Source: Microvirga sp.
GTDB lineage: Bacteria > Pseudomonadota > Alphaproteobacteria > Rhizobiales > Beijerinckiaceae
Reading direction: 5' to 3'
Length of the DNA: 64,000 bases
Assembly (NCBI RefSeq): GCF_014699075.1
Contig: NZ_JACXAB010000004.1
Coordinates: 248,001 to 312,000 of the forward strand
Under the pieces are notes generated by a model. It was not told where the DNA came from. It searched no databases and was given only the letters and a program-made list of their open reading frames with translations. Made by a program: the position numbers and the translations under genes. Positions 58,655 through 64,000 of the stretch are shown piece after piece. Numbering within the stretch: position 1 is the first letter of the stretch; each line of letters starts with the position of its first letter.

Positions 58655-58849
58655 ATGACCAGCACACCGAAAGATCAGGCCGGTTCCGATCGGACGAAGC
58701 TGAACCCCGGCGATCAGGCGAAACCGGGCACTCCCGGCACCGGCGAGAATGTGTGCCCGGAATGCAAGGGCAGCGGCCGCATCGGTGCAGCGGCGTGCCA
58801 GACCTGCGGCGGCTCCGGCACGATTATCGAAGGAGTTGGCGGGGCCTGA
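58655..58849 (+). CDS. Small DnaJ-like zinc-knuckle protein
   Basis: A 64-residue cytosolic protein. The first 30 residues are polar and disordered. The second half has two CxxCxGxG-type knuckles, Cys34/Cys37 in CPECKGSG and Cys48/Cys51 in CQTCGGSG, the same spacing as one zinc centre of the DnaJ cysteine-rich domain. It lacks a J-domain. The ribosome site is weak (CGAGA). It ends 3 nt from the convergent DUF2842 gene. It may be a free-standing zinc protein; no partner is evident. Confidence 0.7.
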   Translation: MTSTPKDQAGSDRTKLNPGDQAKPGTPGTGENVCPECKGSGRIGAAACQTCGGSGTIIEGVGGA

Positions 58850-58852
58850 GCC

Positions 58853-59062
58853 TCACGACTTGTCGGGCTTCGCCATCCAGCGAATGAGCGGCATGAGCGG
58901 GACAATCCAGATCAGGCCGAGAACGATGTATGCCACGGTCTGGATGAGCTTCGGCGCCTCGGAGATCCGGCCTTCGGCGACCGCCATGGCAAAGAGCGCG
59001 TAGAAGAAGATGAACGCCAGCATCACCACTGTGCCGATCAGCTTGCGTGCGCGCGTACCCAT
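58853..59062 (-). CDS. DUF2842-family membrane protein
   Basis: A 69-residue inner-membrane protein with two helices (TVVMLAFIFFYALFAMAVAE and YIVLGLIWIVPLMPLIRWM), separated by GRISEAPKLIQT. This pattern defines DUF2842, found next to heme A synthase in alphaproteobacteria as here. The ATG at 59062 has GAGGG 8 nt upstream; an in-frame start five codons earlier lacks a better site. It diverges from ctaA, and the shared gap of 130 nt should hold both promoters. Confidence 0.87.
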   Translation of the reverse strand: MGTRARKLIGTVVMLAFIFFYALFAMAVAEGRISEAPKLIQTVAYIVLGLIWIVPLMPLIRWMAKPDKS

Positions 59063-59193
59063 GCCCGAAACCCTCAACTTCGTGAAATCTCATCCCGACG
59101 GTGCGTCACCGGCATGAATTGCCTCCGGGAGGCGTAGCCTCTATGTGACGTCCATATCCTGGGTTCAAGCCCTAATCGATGATGAGAGTGAGC

Positions 59194-60261
59194 ATGGCTG
59201 TCGCAGCCTCCACCGAAGGCATGCCGCTGGCGCGCGTGCCCCAAACCCGTTCCCTGTCCGCAGTCCGCGCCTGGATCTACACCCTTGCAGCCCTGGTGGT
59301 GCTGATGGTCGCCGTCGGCGGCGCCACGCGCCTGACCGGCTCAGGTCTCTCGATCACCGAATGGCGGCCGGTCACCGGCGCCATTCCGCCGCTCACCGAA
59401 CAGGCCTGGCTGGTCGAGTTCGAGAAATACAAGCTGATCTCGCAGTACGAGCTCGTGAACAAGGGCATGACCCTGTCCGAGTTCAAGTTCATCTATGGCT
59501 GGGAATGGGGGCATCGGCAGCTCGGCCGGCTCCTCGGCATCGTGTTCTTCCTGCCCCTGGTCTGGTTCTGGGCGAGGGGTTTTATCAAAGGCAGGCTTGC
59601 CCTGACCCTCCTGGGCATCGGGGCCCTGGGCGGGCTGCAAGGCGCCATCGGCTGGATCATGGTGGCCTCGGGCCTTAAGCCCGGCATGACGGCCGTGGCG
59701 CCCATCAAGCTGGCCCTTCACCTCACGGTCGCCAGCATCATCCTGGCCTGCCTCGTCTGGGTCGCGGCCGGCCTGAAGGAGCGCTCCGCTGCGCCGGAGG
59801 TGCGGGCAGGCTACGCGCCGCGCATCCTCATGGGACTGATCCTGTTCCAGATAGCGCTTGGTGGCCTCGTTGCCGGCTCGAAAGCTGGCTTGACCTATAA
59901 CACCTGGCCCTTGATGGACGGCGCTTTCGTACCTCCAGCGTCGGCCCTGTTCTCGGTCACGCCATGGATTGAGAACTTCGTCGACAATGTCGTGCTGGTT
60001 CAGTTCAACCACCGCTTGGTTGCCTATGCCATCGTGGCTTTTGCCCTGTGGCATGCCTGGACCCTGCGGCGGACGGCACCGAACTCAAAGGCCGCCAGCC
60101 GGGCCACGGCCATGGCTGGCCTGACCCTGGCGCAGATGGTGCTCGGGATCGTGACCCTGCTGCTCGTGGTACCTCTCTGGGCCGGTCTTGCTCACCAGGT
60201 TTTTGCCATGGTTGTTCTTGCCATGGCTGTCGTTCATGCCCGCGTGAGCGCCCGGACATGA
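59194..60261 (+). CDS. ctaA: Heme A synthase (COX15/CtaA family)
   Basis: A 355-residue inner-membrane enzyme that oxidises heme O to heme A for cytochrome aa3 oxidase. Eight helices in two repeats are visible. VAVGGATRLTGSGLSITEWRP (residues about 38-58, quoted in part) is the family signature, and the heme-binding histidines occur in GHRQLGR, LALHLT, FNHRLVAY and GLAHQV. I use the ATG at 59194 after GAGAGTGAGC; two ATGs at 59179 and 59182 are also possible. Divergence from DUF2842 matches other alphaproteobacterial genomes. Confidence 0.95.
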   Translation: MAVAASTEGMPLARVPQTRSLSAVRAWIYTLAALVVLMVAVGGATRLTGSGLSITEWRPVTGAIPPLTEQAWLVEFEKYKLISQYELVNKGMTLSEFKFIYGWEWGHRQLGRLLGIVFFLPLVWFWARGFIKGRLALTLLGIGALGGLQGAIGWIMVASGLKPGMTAVAPIKLALHLTVASIILACLVWVAAGLKERSAAPEVRAGYAPRILMGLILFQIALGGLVAGSKAGLTYNTWPLMDGAFVPPASALFSVTPWIENFVDNVVLVQFNHRLVAYAIVAFALWHAWTLRRTAPNSKAASRATAMAGLTLAQMVLGIVTLLLVVPLWAGLAHQVFAMVVLAMAVVHARVSART

Positions 60262-60287
60262 AAAAAGGGCGGCCTTTCGGCCGCCCT
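60261..60287 (-). terminator. Terminator of the DUF1236 gene, touching the ctaA stop
   Basis: Nine-bp arms AGGGCGGCC / GGCCGCCCT with a 4-nt loop and six A on the plus strand, giving a U tract on the minus strand. It probably terminates the DUF1236 gene and, less well, ctaA. Confidence 0.85.
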
Positions 60288-60308
60288 GATCTTCAACCGC
60301 TGCAGAGA

Positions 60309-60716
60309 TTAGCGGATGATCTGGACGATGCGGCGGGTGCCGGGCTCGACCAGAACCGGGGTGTCGTTCACAACCGTGTAGCGGTAGTTGGTGACGCCGT
60401 ACTGCTGCGGAACCTCATAGTACTGCACGCCAGAGGACGGCAGGGTCGCACCGACGCGAACCTCTTCCTGGTAACGGTAGGACGGAACGCCCTGGGTCAC
60501 CACGTACTGGCGGAACTGGGGCTGCTGCTGCTCGGCCAGACCGCCCACGATCGCACCCGTCACGCCGCCGATGGCTGCGCCAACCGGGCCGCCGACGATG
60601 GCGCCGCCAACGGCACCGGTGGTTGCGCCGGCCGCAGCGCCGCCGGACTGAGCAAAAGCGCCAACCGGGGCAAGGGCCACAAGAACAGCGCCTGCAAACA
60701 AAATTTTCTTAGACAT
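60309..60716 (-). CDS. DUF1236-family exported protein with glycine zipper
   Basis: A 135-residue exported protein. The signal peptide (FAGAVLVALAPVGAFAQ) precedes a long glycine zipper (TGAVGGAIVGGPVGAAIGGV), then a DUF1236-like tail: YYEVPQQYGVTNYRYTVVND and TRRIVQIIR at the end. DUF1236 domains are frequent in Hyphomicrobiales exported proteins of unknown role. AGGAG stands 8 nt before the ATG. It is transcribed away from the ParA-like gene across a 400-nt gap. Confidence 0.88.
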   Translation of the reverse strand: MSKKILFAGAVLVALAPVGAFAQSGGAAAGATTGAVGGAIVGGPVGAAIGGVTGAIVGGLAEQQQPQFRQYVVTQGVPSYRYQEEVRVGATLPSSGVQYYEVPQQYGVTNYRYTVVNDTPVLVEPGTRRIVQIIR

Positions 60717-60947
60717 GTGTCAGCTCCTAATTAGTGAAGTCTGGAGCTTAACGGCCAAGCAGAGGGGTGGTTCCGAGTCTCGAAAGCAGGTTCGAACACG
60801 AAATGTGAAAAATTCCCACAACCTTCCTGCGTGACCGTATCAAGGACCGCTCAAAGCTCAGGGACCCTGTTTTCGCAGCAGGCACATTGATTTCAGACCT
60901 GATGTTTCCTTTCGGACTGCACAGCTTCGCCAAGCTTAGTTCAATAG

Positions 60948-60972
60948 CCGCTCAGATGCCGCCCCTGAGCGG
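60948..60972. other. Hairpin in the 400-nt gap before the ParA-like gene
   Basis: Perfect 8-bp arms CCGCTCAG / CTGAGCGG with a 9-nt loop. The gap from 60717 to 61116 otherwise shows no gene; it should hold the promoters of both divergent neighbours, but I find no convincing -35/-10 pair. Confidence 0.4.
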
Positions 60973-61116
60973 TTCTGACCTGAAAACTGTAAAATCGCAG
61001 TGGGAACAGGGCCGGAATTAGGAAATCAGGTCTTGCTCTGCTACTGGTGAACAATATTAAGATAGCCTTAACCCTCAAGCGTAGTGCTGCAGGAACAGGC
61101 TGATAAGGAGTCAGGC

Positions 61117-61791
61117 ATGAACGTGCTGGTCTTTGCTTCGCGAAAAGGCGGCTCGGGTAAGAGCACGCTCGCTGCTCATCTCGCGAGTTACATCGCCAAC
61201 CCTTCACGCCGTACATTGCTGATCGACAACGATCCGCAGGGGTCCTTGTCCTTGTGGCACAAGATTCGGAACCAGGAATACCTTGGCCTCAAGCACAACG
61301 TCCGCAACATCGCTGATGCCATCCGGGACGCCAAGCGCGAGGGCTATGAGTGGGTTCTCGTCGACACGCCCCCAAACAAGTCTTCCATCGTTGCCGAGGC
61401 AATCAAGCAGGCGACCCTCGTGATCATTCCGTCCCGGGCGAGCCTGTTCGACATTGCGGCCCTGCAAGATACGGTGGCTATCGCCCGCGAGCACCGTAAG
61501 CCTTATGCGGCCGTGATCAACGCCGCGCCGGCCAAGCACGGGGATAGCGAGGCGGCTGTGGTGGCTGACGCACGTGGAGCCCTGAACGCGCTGCAAGTCC
61601 CCGTCTGGGCTGGCCAGATCACGCATCGTCCTGAACTGACGCTCTCCCTTTCAACAGGCGAGGGCGCCCGGGAATACGATGCGAACTCGCAGGGAGCGGA
61701 CGAAATCGGACGCCTCTGGACGGCGCTCGAGCGTTCTCTGAACGCCATCCACAACACCTACAAGAAGGCGGGTTCATCCCGCGCCGCGTAA
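61117..61791 (+). CDS. ParA/MinD-like ATPase, orphan
   Basis: A 224-residue deviant-Walker ATPase. SRKGGSGKST at residues 8-17 is the ParA motif with the signature lysine (KGGxGKS), and LLIDNDPQGSLSLW and WVLVDTPPNKSS follow as switch I and Walker B. It lacks the N-terminal HTH of plasmid ParA and there is no parB or parS-like repeat nearby, so it is not the chromosome-partition ParA. Relatives position plasmids, chemoreceptor arrays or other cargo. AAGGAG lies 6 nt before the ATG. The gene stands alone between a 400-nt gap and a terminator. Confidence 0.9.
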   Translation: MNVLVFASRKGGSGKSTLAAHLASYIANPSRRTLLIDNDPQGSLSLWHKIRNQEYLGLKHNVRNIADAIRDAKREGYEWVLVDTPPNKSSIVAEAIKQATLVIIPSRASLFDIAALQDTVAIAREHRKPYAAVINAAPAKHGDSEAAVVADARGALNALQVPVWAGQITHRPELTLSLSTGEGAREYDANSQGADEIGRLWTALERSLNAIHNTYKKAGSSRAA

Positions 61792-61811
61792 CACCCGAGC
61801 TTCACGGCATG

Positions 61812-61840
61812 AAAAAGGGCGGCTACGAGCCGCCCTTTTT
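61812..61840. terminator. Bidirectional terminator between the ParA-like gene and metY
   Basis: Twelve-bp arms AAAAAGGGCGGC / GCCGCCCTTTTT with a 5-nt loop; A run on the left and T run on the right make it active on both strands, serving both convergent genes. Confidence 0.92.
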
Positions 61841-61867
61841 GTTTGTCTTGCTTAATCCCAGCGCAGC

Positions 61868-63151
61868 TTATGCCGCATCCAGCGCCTGATTCAGGTCGTC
61901 GATCAGGTCCTGCGTATCCTCAAGGCCGATGGACAGGCGCACCACCTCCGGGCCGGCACCGGCCTGGGTCTTCTGCTCGTCCGTGAGCTGGCGGTGGGTA
62001 GTCGAGGCCGGGTGGATCACCAGGGAGCGGGTGTCGCCGATATTGGCCAGATGCGAGAAGAGCTTGAGGTTCGACACAAGCTTCACGCCGGCCTCGTAGC
62101 CGCCCTTAAGCCCGAAGGTGAACACCGCACCGGCCCCCTTGGGGCAGTATTCCTTGGCGAGGTTGTGGTAGCGGTCCGAACGCAGGCCTGGATAGCTTAC
62201 CCAGGAGATCTTGCTGTGGCCCTGCAGATGCTCCGCCACGGCGAGAGCATTGTCCGAATGGCGCTGCATGCGCAGGGGCAGGGTCTCGATGCCATTCAGG
62301 ATGAGGAAGGCGTTGAACGGCGAGAGCGCCGGACCGAGGTCGCGCAGGCCGAGCACGCGGCAGGCGATGGCAAAGCCGAAATTCCCGAAGGTTTCTCCCA
62401 ACACCATCCCGGCATATTCCGGACGAGGCTTGGAGAGCATCGGGTAGCGGTCGTCGCCCGCGAAGTTGAACGAGCCGCCATCCACGATAACGCCACCGAC
62501 GGAGTTCCCGTGGCCGCCGAGGAACTTGGTGGCCGAGTGCACGATGATGTCCGCCCCGTGCTCGAACGGGCGGATCAGGTAGGGGGACGCCATCGTGTTG
62601 TCGACGATGAACGGGATGCGGTGTTTCTTGGCGATGGCCGCAATGGCCTTCAGGTCCACGATCACGCCGCCAGGATTCGCGATGGATTCCACGAAGATGG
62701 CCTTGGTCTTCGGGGTGATGGCTGCCTCGAAGGAGGACGGATCGTCCGAATCGGCCCAGACCACGTTCCAGCCGAAGTTCTTGTAGGCGTGATTGAACTG
62801 GTTGATCGAGCCGCCATAGAGCTTCTTGGCTGCGATGAACTCGTCGCCGGGCTGAAGCAGGGTATGGAAGGTCAGGAACTCGGCCGCATGGCCTGACGCC
62901 ACCGCCAAGGCCGCTGTGCCGCCTTCAAGCGCTGCAACACGCTCCTCGAGCACCGCGCAGGTGGGGTTGCCGATGCGGGAATAGATGTTGCCGAAGGCTT
63001 GGAGCCCGAACAGCGAGGCAGCGTGATCGACGTCGTCGAAGACGAATGAGGTCGTCTGGTAGATCGGCGTCGCCCGTGCGCCGGTGGCTGCATCGGGAGC
63101 TGCTCCGGCGTGGATGGCAAGCGTGTTGAAACCTGGCAGACGGTCGGACAT
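61868..63151 (-). CDS. metY: O-acetylhomoserine sulfhydrylase (aminocarboxypropyltransferase)
   Basis: A 427-residue PLP enzyme of the Cys/Met-metabolism family that makes homocysteine from O-acetylhomoserine and sulfide (or methionine from methanethiol). [35 protein letters not shown], and [15 protein letters not shown] with Lys209 as PLP lysine are visible, and the long form fits MetY rather than MetB. A GAAGAGG site precedes the ATG at 63151. The upstream 95 nt hold a promoter with an embedded palindrome. It is separated from the CoA-binding gene on the same strand. Confidence 0.95.
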   Translation of the reverse strand: MSDRLPGFNTLAIHAGAAPDAATGARATPIYQTTSFVFDDVDHAASLFGLQAFGNIYSRIGNPTCAVLEERVAALEGGTAALAVASGHAAEFLTFHTLLQPGDEFIAAKKLYGGSINQFNHAYKNFGWNVVWADSDDPSSFEAAITPKTKAIFVESIANPGGVIVDLKAIAAIAKKHRIPFIVDNTMASPYLIRPFEHGADIIVHSATKFLGGHGNSVGGVIVDGGSFNFAGDDRYPMLSKPRPEYAGMVLGETFGNFGFAIACRVLGLRDLGPALSPFNAFLILNGIETLPLRMQRHSDNALAVAEHLQGHSKISWVSYPGLRSDRYHNLAKEYCPKGAGAVFTFGLKGGYEAGVKLVSNLKLFSHLANIGDTRSLVIHPASTTHRQLTDEQKTQAGAGPEVVRLSIGLEDTQDLIDDLNQALDAA

Positions 63152-63186
63152 GGCAGCAGCCTCTTCTCAAGGACGACGTTCTGTTC

Positions 63187-63217
63187 TCTATAAAGAACGA
63201 AACGTTCTTCGGGTCAA
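63187..63217 (-). promoter_or_regulatory. metY promoter with embedded palindrome
   Basis: On the minus strand TTGACC (63212-63217) and TATAGA (63187-63192) form a promoter with a 19-nt spacer (18 if TTATAG is used). The spacer holds a perfect 7-3-7 palindrome, AAGAACG and CGTTCTT, at 63193-63209. A repressor bound there would cover the promoter. Confidence 0.6.
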
Positions 63218-63246
63218 GGCAGTCGGTGCAAAGCTGCCGCTACGAC

Positions 63247-63771
63247 TTACGGCCGATTGAGGCTGAGTTTCTGGAAGCCTTTGCCCGACAGAACCGGCTT
63301 TTTCGCGCTGATCATCCGCGAGTTCACGCCCTGCCAGGAGATCTCGCCGGAGAGGCGGCCGAATTCGATCTTGGGACAACGGTCCATGACCACCTGCAGG
63401 CCCTTCGCCTCGGCTTTGGCGGCAGCCTCGTCGTTGCGGACGGAGAGCTGCATCCAGAGAACCTTCGGCAACGGATCGAGCGCCAGCACCTCGTCCGTGA
63501 CGGGCCCGGCGGCCTCCGAGTTGCGAAACACCTCGACCATGTCGATCGGGACAGGCACGTCATTGAGGGAGGCGTAGACCATCTTGCCCAGAAGCTCGCT
63601 GCCGGCCAGCCCGGGATTGATCGGGATCACGTCGTAGCCTCGCTCCAGCAGGTACTTGGTGACGATCCAGCTCGGGCGCGCCGGGTTCTGTGAGGCGCCG
63701 ACCAGCGCGATGGTCTTCACGCTGTTGAGGATGCCGCGGATGTAATCGTTCGGATAATTGTCGTGATTCAT
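63247..63771 (-). CDS. CoA-binding domain protein (YccU-like)
   Basis: A 174-residue cytosolic protein with a CoA_binding_2 Rossmann fold: IALVGASQNPARPSWIVTKY near residues 20-40, YDVIPINPGLAGSELLG, and LWMQLSVRNDEAAAKAEAKG with VVMDRCPKIEFGRL. The Asn/Pro/Arg motif of the YccU group is present. The start at 63771 gives MNHDNYPNDYIRGIL, the usual beginning; the frame runs on for 68 codons across the divergent thioesterase gene and is not used. No clear ribosome site is visible. Function of the family is not established, though CoA or acyl-CoA binding is likely. Confidence 0.87.
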   Translation of the reverse strand: MNHDNYPNDYIRGILNSVKTIALVGASQNPARPSWIVTKYLLERGYDVIPINPGLAGSELLGKMVYASLNDVPVPIDMVEVFRNSEAAGPVTDEVLALDPLPKVLWMQLSVRNDEAAAKAEAKGLQVVMDRCPKIEFGRLSGEISWQGVNSRMISAKKPVLSGKGFQKLSLNRP

Positions 63772-63822
63772 GAAGGGAACGTATGGGATAGGGCAGGGCA
63801 GTTCAATGAGCATCGCATAGTT

Positions 63823-64000
63823 ATGGCATCGCACCATCCCATCATGACCCGAGACGAGCTCGCGGCCTTTCTCGACCGGGAGTTCCCGCAGATCCACATG
63901 GGCGGGCAGACCTATTTCGTGGACGGGGTCGGGCCGCTCTCGGCCCGGATGCGGATGACATACCACGAGCGCCATATCCGCCCCGGAGGGACGATCTCGG
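63823..64000 (+). CDS. Thioesterase (PaaI/hotdog family), cut by the window end
   Basis: A partial gene of 59 visible codons with no stop before the window edge. It reads MASHHPIMTRDELAAFL and later HIRPGGTIS, the region just before the catalytic helix of PaaI-type hotdog thioesterases. It is divergent from the CoA-binding protein, and a CoA link between them is plausible. An ATG seven codons later (63844) is another possible start. Confidence 0.65.
   Translation, partial: MASHHPIMTRDELAAFLDREFPQIHMGGQTYFVDGVGPLSARMRMTYHERHIRPGGTIS

Noticed and set aside
63152..63246. SAM-II riboswitch before metY
   Set aside because: The leader lacks the conserved pseudoknot sequence as far as I can read; the palindromic operator explains the region better.

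Overview
The window is GC-rich, densely coded chromosomal DNA from an alphaproteobacterium, most likely order Hyphomicrobiales (Rhizobiales) and perhaps near Microvirga/Methylobacteriaceae; the genus is inference. Pointers are a suf operon with two cysteine desulfurases and a candidate Irr-type iron box, the glnB-glnA pair, the tig-clpP-clpX-lon-hupB chain, a BA14K-family protein, DUF1236 and DUF2842 proteins, Omp25/Omp31-type barrels with the FTWTGFYVG motif, and short interspersed palindromes typical of this order. I see no rRNA, CRISPR array, insertion sequence or prophage. Three tRNA genes are present: Leu(UAG), Val(UAC) and Pro(GGG).

Layout. 1-12.7 kb: iron-sulfur cluster assembly (iscS-like, sufB, sufC, sufD, sufS, sufT) behind a perfect 7-1-7 palindrome; then an SDR, a flavin monooxygenase and a Kef-type antiporter separate this block from sufA, which pairs with a TfoX-domain gene. 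12.7-17 kb: RhlE helicase, an alpha/beta hydrolase and two tandem outer-membrane barrels. 17-22 kb: nitrogen control (glnB-glnA, minus strand), divergent NAD(P)HX repair enzyme, and a Tat-exported multicopper-oxidase-fold protein that has lost most copper ligands. 22-29 kb: tRNA-Leu, trigger factor, ClpP, ClpX, Lon, HU, tRNA-Val, a protein-quality-control block in the same order as in E. coli. 29-34.8 kb: small membrane or exported proteins (DUF1003, DUF4142, RTX, DUF2141), tRNA-Pro, and a two-gene ABC-2 exporter.

34.8-47.3 kb: an AI-2E/PerM-type membrane protein fused to a B12-binding-like and a GAF domain, threonine dehydratase, an ArgE-type deacylase, a complete five-gene peptide ABC importer, and a MarR-GNAT fusion regulator translationally coupled to an EamA exporter behind a 12-bp palindromic operator. 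47.3-53.9 kb: an exported tandem-module protein, a CDC48-type double-AAA ATPase, a coiled-coil protein, two peptidoglycan-linked proteins and a BA14K protein. 54-58 kb: a three-gene signalling locus (exported cysteine-free SUOX-fold protein, PAS histidine kinase, REC-LuxR regulator), the best candidate for an undescribed system. 58-64 kb: small exported and zinc-knuckle proteins, DUF2842 and heme A synthase, DUF1236 protein, an orphan ParA-like ATPase, metY behind a promoter with an embedded palindrome, a CoA-binding protein and the start of a thioesterase cut by the window edge.

Functional reading: most of the window is housekeeping. The less ordinary parts are regulatory palindromes (near 817, 45486, 47435 and 63201), domain fusions, and proteins that keep an enzyme fold while losing its cofactor residues.
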